DNA of 64,000 bases, from assembly GCA_026724425.1 (NCBI GenBank), contig JAIUCV010000001.1, forward strand, positions 754,001-818,000, in the 5' to 3' direction. Origin of the DNA: Erythrophleum ivorense. Taxonomy: Eukaryota > Streptophyta > Magnoliopsida > Fabales > Fabaceae. Both the position numbers and the translations under genes were made by a program. Of the stretch, positions 25,401 through 38,691 are shown piece after piece (the stretch's first letter is position 1; each line of letters opens with the position of its first letter). The notes beneath the pieces are model-generated. The model ran no database searches. It was not told the DNA's origin and saw only the letters and a list, made by a program, of their open reading frames with translations.

Positions 25401-28400
25401 ATCAATTTCTTTCTTGAAATGAAAAAGGGTTTGGTTTTGATATTATTGAGCTCGTGATTATGTTACTTTAAAAAAACTTTCATTATTGGAGATGACAATT
25501 GAAACCACTACCATGAAGCTGAACTTTTGTACAATTTTCTTTATTATTATATTCATTATTTATGATCTTTTTTTTTCTTTTTTTGAGCCTAAACCTTCGA
25601 GAATCACTTAAAAAAATATTGAAATAATTTACATATAATTCTTCTTATCTTTTCTATTAGGATTCTTAATTAAAATTTCACAAAATATATAAATTTTAAA
25701 AATAAATATATAGTTTAACAATTAAATTATACACTTATGATGTTGTTATTAAAAAACAATACACATACCATATTTTAATTAAAAATTTGATAATAAAAAT
25801 ATAAAGAATTATATCTAAGTTTGAGCTAAAACATAATGGATGATTGGGCATTAATGTGAAAAAGTTAGATTATGTTTGATAAAGTATAAATATTTTTAAG
25901 GAAATAGTAATGAAAATATAATAGAATCTTGTAACTTAAAATTACATCTTGTATTACATGAAAAATAAAAAATAATAATACCATTTTTATTTTGATGTTT
26001 GATAAAATAAAAATAGTAGAGGAATAAAAATAAAATATGAGAAAATGACCAAAATACTCTTTGTGTTAAAAAATATTAAAAAAATATTTTTTTTCAATTA
26101 ACATTAAAAAAAGTATAGTTGATAACCTTAAGTTGAAGCTATTTGTATTAAAAAAAATTTTAAAATTTGAAATTATTTAAAAAGGTTCAATGACCAAGTT
26201 TTTTAAATAATGTATAAGAAAATCATAATTTAAAACTTCAAGTAAAAATTTGTTGTCTTTAGGTTTTTTTAAAATAATTTCAAATTTTAAAATCTTGTAG
26301 TATAAATATCTTCAAACAAAAATAAAACAATTGTTGTCATTTTTTGGCAAAATAATTGTTTTCTCCTCTTTTCATAGGCAACAGTACCATTCCAGACAAA
26401 AAAATGAAGCAATGAAAAATGTCTCTCAAAAACAAGGGAAGGAATCCATCCATGATTCCTTTTCATTGCTACCAAACAAGCTTTTCATGATTTTCCTTTT
26501 CATTTTCTTTTTCCTTTTCCTTTCCCTCTTACTTTTCTTTCTCCCATTTTCATTGCTGCCAACACATGCCCTAAGTTTTAACTCATTGTATAAATGAATT
26601 GGTTCGCCTTGTATATCACAAAAATTCCTCTTTTTCAAAATTTTTTCAATGACCTAATTAATTTTTTCAAAGGGACACTTCCCCCCCCCCCCCTATTCTT
26701 TTATGTAAAACCTTTATAAATTAGGTAGTTTGGTCCAACGCTAGGCATTTAAGAGTTGATACTTGTGAGAGCCGAGCTGAGCATGTTCTTTCAATAAATA
26801 GATAAGATATTAGCATGACTTGACCCTTTATAGGCTGAAAACTAACTTTATGGGTTAATTTTATAAATTTACAGATTTGTAATACAAATCATACAAATTA
26901 GCAATGAATAATTTATAATTATTCTTTGTGTAGAATTCAAATATTGCCACAAAATTATATTAAAAAAATTACAGTAATGAAATCTAATGCTAACATGGTT
27001 AACATATCAACTAAGAAATAGTAAGTATAAATTATGAATCATTGGTAGTTTCATCTCTACCATTTTTAATCATAATATTTGAGTGTTCCTGATGACAGAC
27101 TAGCTCTAACACGGTGCTCATCTTTTTGTGCAATTATAAATCATGTGATAGATACTAATAGATAACACGAAACAAAATAGTTAAATGAATTAAACACAAG
27201 TAATAATGCAAATGCTGAAACCATTCATTCACCCAAAATAAGTACATATCCCTACCATTGGGGTTATAATAAAAACCATATGATAAATGTTAATGACATA
27301 TTTTTAAAAGATTTTGTTCGACCCAAGTCCAATCAAGCTTGAGGGTAGATGTTGGGCTAAAAACGAAAAATGAGCTGCATTAATATTGGAACGTAACTCG
27401 ACCCTATATTTTGAATAGGACGAATTAGGCTTAAGATATCTCTAGTCCTCTTAGTTCATTTATACATGGCATTACTAAAATATTTTGGTTGCTAATTATC
27501 TCGTGCATGCATGCTCTTGTCATAAACTTTTTTATATATTAATTGTTTTTAGGTTACTAACCTTTCCGCTTCTTACTTTTATTTTGTGGTGTGTGTCCGT
27601 ATGTGTATATATATATATATATATATAATATTCTATTGCTGATTCATATCACTATCTTTTTTTGGTAAATCTAAATTGTTATGGCTTTTGCCTTCAGATC
27701 TAGCATTGCCTATAGAACATGTATGACGATGATTCTATAATTATTTGAAGAAAAAAGAGATCGCATCAAGCGTAAATCAATTATTAAAAGGATCTAGCTG
27801 TCCTTATAAAATAATGCTCCTTATAACTCTAATTAAAGTTCATAATGACCCCTTTAAAGTAACAAATTCAGCAATAAAATATTTTCTTGAAGAAAAAAGG
27901 GGGTGATGTAAGGAGCATCACCCCAAAATAATATGTGCATTTCTTAGAAAATTAGAAATATAACAAATGTATAATTTTTTCAACTAAGCAAGTCAAACAT
28001 TGAGCAAAATTTTCAATTTTAATGTTGTTATATTGAAATTTCTAATTTTTGACTTCATAATGTTTGGCTTTAGAAATTTGAATATGAAAATTTCAAAATT
28101 TTAATGCAAAATCAAGATCTTATTTTGATTAATTTCTATAGATGAGTTGATTTTCGTTATATATAGAGTAATCTATGTTAGTCTCAAAATTTTATTTTTG
28201 GCTCAATTCAAAAAAAAAATTTAAAAATTTGTATTTGAGGTCTTAAGTTTGAAAACTAACCATTTTTAACTTTAATTGTTTTATTTAAATTTAACAATTT
28301 CAAATGATTTAATTCTTTATAAATTTCTTGTAATACATACTACAAAAATCTTAACATGTAGCAGTCAATATGGCATAGTAGAAAAAAATATAAGACTTAT

Positions 28401-29440
28401 GAAAATTTAAACAATTCAAGTTATGAATTGATATAAGTAAGGCCTAATATCACATGTAAAGTAAATTAGTTGATTATATAAATTTAAAACACTATAATAA
28501 TACTAAGTGAAAGTGTAACTGTATTTCTCAAAATATAATTAATCCCATGAATGCTTACGCAAATATTTTGAACCCAGTCCTTCTCTCATACTTTCTCACA
28601 AAAGATGACTATTTGATAAGGCAAACTAAAAATTACGTTCTTTTAATAAATGGAGATGAGTATTAGCTATTTCATTTCTGTAATTCTAAAAGGCCTATCT
28701 ATCATATATTTAATAAGAAAAAGACATACATTTAATTGTTTAACTATATTAATTAATAAAAATACGTGGTCCAAAAAATTGATTACTAATATAATTAGAT
28801 CCAATTTCATTGTCTAATGTAAATTAACAACCCATTTTTATAAAAACATAAAATAATAATTAATGGAAGCTTCTAAAATTCTACTATAACATAAAACTCA
28901 TTATAAATGAATATACCATTACTTTTGTTAATGATAATTTTAATCCAAAAACTTAAATTATTAAGTGACATTCACATATAATTAATTTTTATTTTGATAA
29001 TACAAGCTAATTCTTTCAACTTGATGTGTGGACTAGCACAAACACACTATTTGTTGGGCGCTTAAGCGTTTTGATATGGACCATCTCATAATTATTTTAA
29101 CACACAAACATAAGCATTTAAGTAAAAAACTTGTGATTAAGTTTTATTAATTATATCTTTAACATATACAGTATCATAATTAAGATAAAGATTAAATGAA
29201 AACACAAAAAAAAAAAAAGATGTGCTGCAATGTTTGTCAGACAACGAAAAGTAGATAGACATTAAGGTAGCGATTTTTATATATTTCAAAAGAGGTTAAA
29301 AAATAAGCGCGAGTGTGTTTTCCTGTTAATGAATTATTATACATGTAACATTATTTTGAATGCAAAATTATATATAAAGTAAGATTTTTTGGTTTAATTT
29401 ATTCGATTCAAAATACAAATAAAATTTAAGCATAACTCAA
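25400..29440. other. Intergenic AT-rich DNA
   Basis: No supported gene. It contains a poly-C run near 26682-26693, an (AT)n run near 27606-27628 and a small perfect 9-bp-stem hairpin at 27900-27924 (GGGGTGATG ... CATCACCCC). Confidence 0.5.
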
Positions 29441-29625
29441 TTCCACGTCATTCATTTGTTTTAGTACGGAAATATCCTGTTTTGTGGATGGGGATGTCGT
29501 ATATATCAATATCTCCGATCAATCAATTAATGGCAGCCATGGCAGCCCCGTGTTGAGAGTGCACCCAAACATGACACATTCCACGTGCAGCTGCCTAGCT
29601 ACATATAAACCCGCCGAAAAAGAAA
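29440..29625 (+). promoter_or_regulatory. Promoter-like island with TATA and G-box, no gene found
   Basis: The patch contains TTCCACGTGCAGCTGCC followed by a TATA-like ACATATAAACC at about 29601-29611. This resembles a core promoter on the + strand. The next 3 kb encode nothing recognisable, so it may be a remnant or drive a non-coding RNA. Confidence 0.35.
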
Positions 29626-29964
29626 AAAGAAAAAAGAAGATAAAATTTGTATTTTAATTTTTGACAGATAACATATTTTTAATTTAATCACTTATAAATA
29701 AAATTATTACCAATCATACTATTCTATTAATATACTACAAATGAAATTAATATTAGATTGATAAAAAAATATTATTGAGAACTTATCAAAAATGACATAT
29801 TATAACATATATTAATTTCATTAACAGTAAATTAACATTAGTTGCAACAAAGGGTCTCGTTTGTAGTTTAGATAAATTTGGCAGACTACTTTTGGTTTTG
29901 GGTTTCTCTTATTTATTTGTCTGTTTGCATAGCTTTTTTTGTCACAGTAGAACAATCTGAATCC

Positions 29965-29966
<2 letters not shown>

Positions 29967-30027
<61 letters not shown>
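29967..30027. repeat. (ATT)n microsatellite
   Basis: About twenty perfect ATT units. Confidence 0.95.
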
Positions 30028-30030
<3 letters not shown>

Positions 30031-30766
30031 TGTAAATAAAATATCATTCTACGTTAAAAAAATGAAGTGAAAAAAAAAAGTTACACATATTTTTACTTTT
30101 TTTATTTTTTTATTTTTATTTTTTTAACAGAATAAAGTACAAAATTGGAGAGTATCTAAATTAAAAGTTAAACAACTTTTCAAAAGCTGCTTGAACTAAA
30201 TAAATAAATAAATATATATATATATATATATATTTTTTTTTTTTTCTTTCTATTTTTAAGGTTTGGTTCCGGTTAGTTATTGTAGTCATTTGAGTGGATA
30301 ACATGTTCAGAGTTCGGGCGATCTGGCGTTTTGGCCCAGAAGATAAAAGGAAAAAGGCGATGTGGTATGACATATACAACTGAATATTTTATTTTATTTT
30401 TATCTGATAATTGTTGAGATAAGGAATATTATTTTCTGTAATAAATATTGAAAACACACATTTTTGGTATGCAAAGTGAAAAAATGAAAGCAATGTTAGC
30501 GTTGGAGGCGCCTCCTCTTTGTCGGCCTCAGAGCAAAAGAATTTTCACACACACGCCCACACAACCTTCTACTAACAGACCCAAAAAACAAAAAAAAACC
30601 TACTATGATGTTGGCCAATATGCATTATACAATGTCACTAAATCTTGAAAATTAATTCCAATTAATTAATGATACAAATATAATATTTTAACTTGTTAAT
30701 TTGCATTTAAGTTTTTCAAGAGTGCTCCAAAAAAAAATGAAAATTTAAATATAAAAAATGTGTTAG
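30028..30766. other. Intergenic DNA
   Basis: The stretch is low complexity (A/T homopolymers and an (AT)n run near 30212-30232) with one GC-richer patch around 30490-30560. A 66-codon frame there (30448-30648) has no recognisable domain and is not called as a gene. Confidence 0.5.
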
Positions 30767-32863
30767 AAAGAACTATACAACTTAAAAAGGTACAAGTAAA
30801 TTAATTTAAATACTACTCGGTCACAATTAGAAAAAAAAATACTGATTAATTATGGTCAAAATATAGATCTATTAAACTGATATTTTCTTAGCATGTGGCA
30901 TAATGTTTTATACTCATTATCAAAATTAAACAGTTCATTACATTTATTGCCAATTAAACAACTCAAGAACATTGACTTATGTAATATCTTTCTTAGGTCT
31001 GATTACTAAAAAGGTTTGATGTACATGGGTTTAGTCCTTATCCCATGCCACTCCCAACTCCTAAAACATTGTGTGCCTAACAAAAAGAAAGCTCACCCCA
31101 AACAAATATTATCATTAAAAAAAAAGGAAAAAAAAAAGCTAAGATAGCTGCTTTCAATTTTGACTTTATTATTATTATATAATACCCACCCAATCTAATA
31201 ATAGTAAGTTGTATTTGTTTTTTCTGGGTCACGTTTATTTTTGTTTTACGCCAACTGAGTCTTTTTTTCGGGTGATTTTTAAAGCGATTTTTCTTATATT
31301 AATTTGGTTTATTTGAGAATTTATTTTGAAAATAAAATTCATATTAATAATAAAAAATATTTTTTTTAAACGAACTGTACTAAATCCTTTTAGGGCAATT
31401 AATACAATAAAAAAAAGGGATAATTAGAGACAAAAGTGTAAACATCAAACGGAGGCTGAACCAGGTGAGTTGTTCCCGGTCATGATAAGAGGAGGGAAGA
31501 AGGAAGTTATTACGTAAAAAGTTAAAAGAACTGTAAAAAAGGTACAAGTAAGTTAATTTAAATACTACTTGGTCACAATAAAAAAATATATACTGATTAA
31601 TTATAGTCAAAATATAAATCTATTAAACTGATATTATCTTAGTATGTGGCATAATATTTTATAATTATTATTAAAATTAAAGAATTCATTACATTTATTA
31701 CCAATTAAACAACTCCAGACATTGACTCATGTAATATCTTTCTTGGATTTGATTACAAAATATATTTCATATACATGGGTTTAGTCCTTATCCCATAAAA
31801 CACTCTGCCTAACAGAAAAAATCTCACCCAAAACAAATATCATCGCATAGCTGCTTTTAATTTTAACTTCATTATTATTTAAGATTATTTAGATTTTTTA
31901 ATTATAAAATTTCTGTAGAGTTTAGACAGAGAATAAGAAAAAATAGGAGTGGGAGAGGAAAAAAATAAACTTTATACATACTTTCACTTTTTGTGTTATT
32001 CTTTTTTTTTTTTAATTTTACAATGATTTTAGAATAAATAATTTTAGGAGATCCATAATATCCACACTATCTAATACTAGCAAATTGTATTTGTTTTCTT
32101 TGGGTCACGTTATTTTTGTTTTGCGCAAATTGAGTCCCATGTCCAGGTGATTCTAAAGGCGATTTTCCTTATATTAATTTGGTTCATTTAAGAATTTATT
32201 TTGAAAATAATATTCAAAAATAGAATCCAAATTAATAATAAAAGATCTTTTTGTTTAAGAATGAATTGTGTTAAATTCTTTTAGGGCAACTATAAAAGAA
32301 AAATTAATCTTTTAATCCCTATAATTTATTTTAATTTGTAAGTTAGTCCTCATAATTCTTTTTTTAAAAAAATTGGTTCTTATACTTTCTGAACTTTCAA
32401 AATCAATCCCCTAGTTTATTTCCATCATAACGCCATTAATTGGTGATTAGCCTAGTGAATGGATTCCAATTGACAAGCTTATATGGATTAAAACTTGCCA
32501 CATATTCACCACTTGTCAGTACAGGTGAGAAGCTGCTTTACTGTTTTATAATCCATATAAGCTTGTTAATTAGGATTCATTTGCCATGTTTGCCACCAAT
32601 TAATGACGTTATGACGAAAATAAATTATGGGGACCAATTCTTAAAGTTTAGAAAGTATAAAAATGAATTTGATTAAAAAAATTATAAGGACTAATTTGGA
32701 AATTGATATAAATTATAGGGAACAACATATTTTTCCTCTAATAAAAAAAGGGATAACCAAACAGAAAAGTGTAAACATCAAATGGAGGAAAGAACTAGGT
32801 GAGTTGATCCTGGTCATGATAGGAGGAGAGAAGAAGAAGTTATTACATAAAAAGTTAAAAGAC
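30767..32863 (+). repeat. Diverged tandem duplication upstream of the NAC gene
   Basis: Copy A (30767-31523, about 757 bp) and copy B (31524-32863) are collinear. Shared landmarks in order are GGTACAAGTAA, GATTAATTATxGTCAAAATAT, ATCTATTAAACTGATATT, CATGGGTTTAGTCCTTATCC, GGGTCACGTT, TTTAGGGCAA and AGTGTAAACATCAAA. Copy B is longer because it carries two extra segments absent from copy A, at about 31880-32050 and 32298-32739. The end of copy B lies about 70 bp upstream of the candidate NAC TATA box. Confidence 0.85.
32298..32739. mobile_element. Fold-back MITE (about 442 bp) inserted in the NAC upstream region
   Basis: The two halves are extensive inverted repeats. TCCCTATAATTTAT lies near the left end, and its complement lies near the right end (ATAAATTATAGGGA). 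Internally, GACAAGCTTATATGGATTA near 32470 pairs with TAATCCATATAAGCTTGTTA near 32550. Comparison with duplication copy A, which lacks the segment, shows it is an insertion. No protein is encoded. I could not fix the target duplication, so the ends may be off by several bases. Confidence 0.75.
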
Positions 32864-32934
32864 AGAGCTGAAATGCCTGAAACCACCCGCGACTTACCTT
32901 ACGAACCACGGTTCTTTGTATCTTGAAATACCAG

Positions 32935-32941
32935 TATTTAA
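32935..32941 (+). promoter_or_regulatory. Candidate TATA box of the NAC gene
   Basis: TATTTAA precedes a pyrimidine-rich leader of roughly 330 bases before the start codon. A 9-codon uORF would lie at 33039-33068 in that leader. Positional inference only. Confidence 0.4.
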
Positions 32942-33300
32942 GGACAACCTCTGTTTTACACCTTCACTGTCTTTTCTCAAATACCCCCTCACTTCATACT
33001 TATCTTCTTCTTCTCTTTAAGTCTCTTCCGTTACATTCATGCTCCTTCCATCTATAACCCCCCAATAACACCTTCTTTTTCTCTCCCACTTCGTCAATCT
33101 ATCATCTTTTTCAGGCTTCTTCCCCTGTTTTCACCTTTCTTCCCAAATCAAACATCTTTTTTTTCCTTCTGTGATCTTCGGTGCTTGTCAGAGATTCACT
33201 GCTTTAGATTGATTTCGGTGATAACTATTTGGGGACTGGGATTTCTTTTTTCTGTCAGAATCACAAGTTGAAATTGATTTTTTTTTTCCTTTTCCAAGGA

Positions 33301-34819
33301 ATGGAAAACTTTTACAGAGCTGGAAAGGAGCGTGATGAGGAGTTTGAATTGCCTCCGGGATTTAGATTCCACCCGACAGATGAGGAACTCATAATTCACT
33401 ACCTGTCTCAGAAAGTTCTTGACACCTCCTTCGCTGCTAGAGCAATTGGCGAGGTGGATTTAAATAAGTGTGAACCATGGGATCTTCCCTGTAAGCCTCT
33501 TGAAGAATGAAACTCTCTCTTTTTTTTTTTTAAATTCTTTCATGGTTTAGCATTATTTTTTGTTTATGTTTGATACAACACACTAACATGTAGTCCAAAA
33601 TTGTTATTGAATGTGAAGGGAGGGCAAAAATGGGTGAGAAAGAGTGGTATTTTTTCTGCGTGAGAGACAGGAAATACCCAACTGGTCTGAGAACAAACAG
33701 GGCCACTGATGCAGGCTACTGGAAGGCCACGGGGAAAGACAAGGAGATTTTCAAAGCTAAGGCTCTGATTGGAATGAAGAAAACTCTGGTTTTCTACAAG
33801 GGAAGAGCCCCTAAAGGTGAAAAAGCAAACTGGGTCATGCATGAGTATAGGCTTGAGGGTAAACTTTCCCACTCCAATCTACCCACAACTGCTAAGGTAA
33901 AGTTTCTCCTCCTTTTTCCCTTGTTTGCAACTATGATTCAAGGTTCTTTTTTTTTCTTTTTTCTCACGGCTATTCGCAGAATTTGTTTGAATTAAATCCT
34001 TTTTTGTATTTAAAATTTTGTATTTTCAAAAAATTAAACTTTAATTACTAAAAAAGATATTAGTTATCCTTGAATTCTGTTTCATTCTCGAACCATATAA
34101 ATAGCACACGCTTTAATATTATTTTGGTGCATTTAGTGTTTTATCTTAAGAATGATATTTTAAAAACTAAAATTTTCAAATTTCTAAAAAGAGATATTTA
34201 TCTCTTATTCCTATTTAAGATATTCAAGGTTGATATTTGTTATTACTTAATTTGATTTTTTTTTCTTTTTTTTTTTCCCCAGAATGAGTGGGTTATATGC
34301 CGAGTTTTTCAAAAGACTAGTGGTGGGAAGAAAATGCAAAATCCAGCTGTTGCTTCTTCTCAATTGCCTCCATTGATGGATGCATCGCCAAATCAAATGG
34401 AGTTTGGAGAATCATCTCACGTGACCTGCTTCTCCGATCCAAATCAAAAGGAGGACCGAAAGACACAGGATGACATAGTTGATAGCTTGGAGACTCCGTT
34501 CTTGGCCTCTTCATCTTGTTCAAACCCTACTGGTTCATACCAATCTACACCATTAATGGGACCCCAAGAAGGGAATTCACAGTACCCAAATAATTTTCTG
34601 GGTCCAGGACAGCTGATGATGACGATGCTGATGGAAAACAATGAATCATGTACAAACCCAACTCAGAAAGCAGTGTTTTGTGGGGAAAATGACTTTGATG
34701 GTGATATCTCCTCTGTGATATACAACAACAACGGGATGATTCAGAGATCATTTCAGAATCAAGAATACTCGTCAGCTTCTGCTGGGCCTATGGACTTGGG
34801 TTGCCTCTGGAGTTACTGA
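33301..34819 (+). CDS. NAC-domain transcription factor, NAC100/ORE1 clade
   Basis: Exons 33301-33490, 33619-33896 and 34283-34819 join in frame to give 334 aa. All introns are GT-AG and sit at the positions usual for NAC genes. The NAC domain spans about residues 16-168: subdomain A LPPGFRFHPTDEELI, then GEVDLNKCEPWDLP, YWKATGKDKEIF (C), MKKTLVFYKGRAPKGEK and WVMHEYRLEG (D) and NEWVICRVFQK (E). The C-terminal half is a Ser/Asn/Gln-rich activation-type region ending in AGPMDLGCLWSY, resembling the end of NAC100. Such proteins bind CACG-core DNA as dimers in the nucleus; relatives control senescence and lateral-organ development. A miR164-type site at 34416-34436 encodes the conserved HVTCFS peptide, so post-transcriptional control by miR164 is likely. 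The exact orthologue (NAC100, NAC080, NAC092) cannot be decided. Confidence 0.92.
34416..34436 (+). promoter_or_regulatory. miR164-type target site in NAC exon 3
   Basis: The 21-nt segment contains ACGTGACCTGCTTCTCC, complementary to most of miR164. Against a perfect target it differs at the first two bases, at one internal base and at the last base (a G:U pair). The translated peptide HVTCFS is the same as in other miR164-regulated NAC genes. Comparison is with the miR164 sequence as I know it. Confidence 0.8.
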
Positions 34820-34899
34820 AGTTAGAAAGTTGAACAGCATTATGTAACGTCATGAAAAAAGACAAAATCATTGGTGTACATAGATTGTGGAAAGTCTAG

Positions 34900-37800
34900 G
34901 AAATGCATGCATTACTAGAAATTAGAAATTCAACTTCTTAATCTTGCATTGTGGTTGACATTAATTTACCTTTTCTCTATATAGCAGTAAAGATATAAAT
35001 TTGTTGTGTCAGTCTCATGATTATTCTTTTATTTGAAACCAAGGGTAAGAAGAAAAAGTTTTTTTTTTTGGAGAGTTATTACTAAACAATAGTGAATAAA
35101 AAAATTTAACTAACTAATGCTTTCTAAATTATTTCTCTTTCATACAAAATTAGAGATTTGAAAAAAATTAAATTAAGTAAATATCAATAAATTAATTTCC
35201 TTTCTTCTCTTCTCGATTTCAAATATATTTTTACAAAAAAAAAAAAAGATGTTTGATTTCAAGTTCAATTAGTTCATATTTGACCTTAATAAGAGAAACC
35301 CAATTAGTGGTAATACCGTTGCTTCCCCAAATTGAAATGAAATGAATTGAAAGGTTTGTTTGATTTGGTAGATTAGTTAGTGATGATCAGCAATATTATG
35401 CGTCATCTTACTCTCTCTATCTCTTTGTTAGGCCACCAACCGATGGTTGCATGGTGAATGGCGTGTGATTCAGAAACACTTGAATGAAAAATCAGAGCCA
35501 CCAAATGCCCCTTTCCAAAGCCAAAATAATTTGAAATGTGTTTTCGATTTGTATCTGTTCAGCTGTTTTTATCCTTTTCCCTTAATTGCTTGTTATCATT
35601 TCGGATAAGATTATTGAATTTGTACGATTTTAGTGTTGTACATCTATTTCAACAGATAATTAAGGTTCTATAATTAAGTGATTATTTAAAGTGTGCAAGC
35701 CATCAAGATATTTTAATTTTACCATAAAAATTATAAAAAGTTCCCATTACTTCTGTCAATACTATTGGGGGAAAGAGAGAAGATATCCTATCTAATATTC
35801 TGCCTTTTTTTTTATATCTTACACGTAACTTTTTCTATTTTAAAATATACACAACTTTTGTTGTATTTTTAAAATAAATTACATATAACTTCAATTTAAG
35901 AATTTTAATATAATTGCTAAAAGTCAATGGTTAATTCTCTATTGTGTATTTAAAAAATCCTAAAAAATCCTTAAATAAACTCTCCTATGTTTTTAAAATC
36001 TACAATAATTTTTTTAAAAAAATACACCCATGTCTCTATTTTAAAAATTAATAATAAATTTCTTTACAATAATATTTTATAAACATAAGATTAACATGCC
36101 ATCACAAAATTTACAAATTAAATTTAAAACTTATTAAGCTTAAAGTGAGACGAATTCAATATTAATATAATAACTATGTTAACGATAAAATTATTATTTT
36201 TATAAAATATTAATGCAATACATTTTATTTTATTTTTAAATAGAAATATGTGTTTTTTTTTTAAGGATATGTTATCGTAGATTCCAAAAATATGAAAGAA
36301 CTCATTTGCGGGTATTTTGAAAATAAGCGCAAAATTATAAAAATAGAAGGACGGTTAGGTTAGAGTATGTTACTTAAAAAAAATCATAGAAATGGTTGGA
36401 TAGCTTTTTTATGTAAAAGTACGCATACGTGGGATCTTTTGTTTAGAGAATAAAATTCAAGTAGTTATTCTTAATGAAAAAATTAAGACAGTAAGCTATC
36501 AAATTGTTAATTAATTACCAAATTGTTTGTTCTGTTTACAAATGTAAATAATGATATCAATAATTATTTATTATATGCAACTTATATTCTCAAATGTAAG
36601 TTGCATCTTAAAAGATCTTGACGTATAGAGAGATACAGATAGTCCATAATTCACAATTCATAAATTAAATGGTTTTTCATATCCTACTTTCCACAATATC
36701 TTTGAAAACAATGTCTCTCTTACTTTTTTATATGCCCTAAAAAATGTATGTAACCCTTGAAGTGGGTATATGCCAGCTGTTAAAAGGGACAACTAATTTG
36801 AAAATTTTAATTATAAATGTGTAAGTATAAAAATGTATTTCAAAGTCTCATATTAAATAAATTTAAAGGTTCTTTTTAATTAAAATATATCTAAATATTT
36901 TAAAATTTATATAAATAAAAATTCACACCATATATAAAATAAATGAAAATGTTTAAAATGTTTAATGTAATTTACTAAATATTAAATAATATTTATATTT
37001 AAAATACACTTAATACTTAGCACGTGACATAATTTAGATTGAAATAGATTTAATTATTTTTATTTAATTTTAAACAAATTTAATTTAAAAAATACAACTA
37101 TTCTTTAAAATTTTAAATGGATAAAAGATTTAAAAAAAATACATAACTTTTCATTAAAAAAAATTGTGTCAGTATAAATTCTTGTTATGAATAAGAGTTT
37201 GGCATATTAAAAAAGATATATAACAATTAACATATTTCTTCTCTTTCTAAAATTTTTATTCTAAAACTTCAAATAGTTATATAAAGGAAATTCTGAAAAT
37301 TGCTGTCTTACAATCTCAAAAGTGTTTGAGATAAATGCTATGACTAATTTGCTACATATTTAACAATAAATGTTATAAGAGTAAATATTATCACACAAAT
37401 TTCATTTTGTACGTAATTTTCTAGATCACCACAGCTTTCTCGATTTTAGAACAAGTACGGATCTGGTGTCACAATCAAAGTCACAAGTAAACTTCCTATG
37501 GAATTCTTTAAGATGTCCGTATAATTGTAAAGCGCATTCGCGTTTTCTTCTTGCGGTTAAAATCCTCTTTTCCTATCGCTACACGTAACTCTCTTTAGTA
37601 TTAAGAGTACGTATAACTATTCATAGTCTTGTTTCCATGAATCAGTTTTAGAGTAATTATGGGTTTTTTAATGCATAAAGAGACAACAACAACAAAAAAA
37701 AAAAGGAGTTTGGAGCCATATATATACCTTACTTGGGAATTGGGATTTGGTTTCCAATATAACAGTGCTTGTTTTTGTCCAACACTGCTTCATTCCTTGA

Positions 37801-38656
37801 TAGGTTAAGGTTATGTGCCGGTAACCTTAACCAGTCATAAATTATGCATTTAAATATTGAAAATAAAATTTCTCAACTTTTCTCTTAAATTGACAATATC
37901 AATTAATTTTAGAAAGAAATAAATATAAAATATGTAAAATCTGTTACTTAAGTGAATCTTATACTATTAATTTTTTTTTAAGAAAAGGAGATGACGTAAA
38001 TTTTAATTTGATAGTATTTGAATGGTAATAATTAACAAAAAAGAATTTAAAAGTTTTGGTAAAATTTCTTAGGTGGGTTAATGCAATGGGTGAAGACTTT
38101 AGAACTCTTCTATTTTTCGGAACAATAAATGTAAGAACTGAAGCGGTGATCTGAAAATATACATTAATTTCAACTGGTGTCAGGTTAACTATTATTACAT
38201 TCATTTTAGAAGTTGCTATACCTAGCAATAATTTTGATCATTCACGTCCATAGTACTTATTCTATATATAAACAATTCGTGTCCCACCCTACCCTTCCCT
38301 TTATTTATGATTTTGCTATAGTAGGCTCATTGACTTGAAATCTCTAATCGCCAATTAGTGATTATTGAAATATGTATGTAGCTTTATGGCTAAGGCATCT
38401 ATAGTCTTTGGAAAATGTTATAGCTAGGCTCATGATTGATGTGTTTGTACTACACTAATGAATGGTTAAAATATCATGCACTCCCTCCATCTCGAAGTAA
38501 AAGTCCTTTATCTATATTTCATGAAGAATGAAAGTATATGTTTGTTATTTGTCAAAGAGTGCCTTGTAATGTAATTTGACGATAGCTTAATGGGGATATG
38601 AATAATATTAAGAGTTTAGATATTTCGACTTATATACACACATGCACATAAATAAA

Positions 38657-38691
<35 letters not shown>

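Noticed and set aside
25840..26590. Possible large MITE (TTATGTTTGATAAAG ... ACCAAACAAGC)
   Set aside because: I could not align the two ends as inverted repeats or find a target duplication.
27900..27924. Perfect 9-bp hairpin as a terminator or RNA element
   Set aside because: A stem this short is too common in eukaryotic DNA to interpret, and no transcript context is visible.
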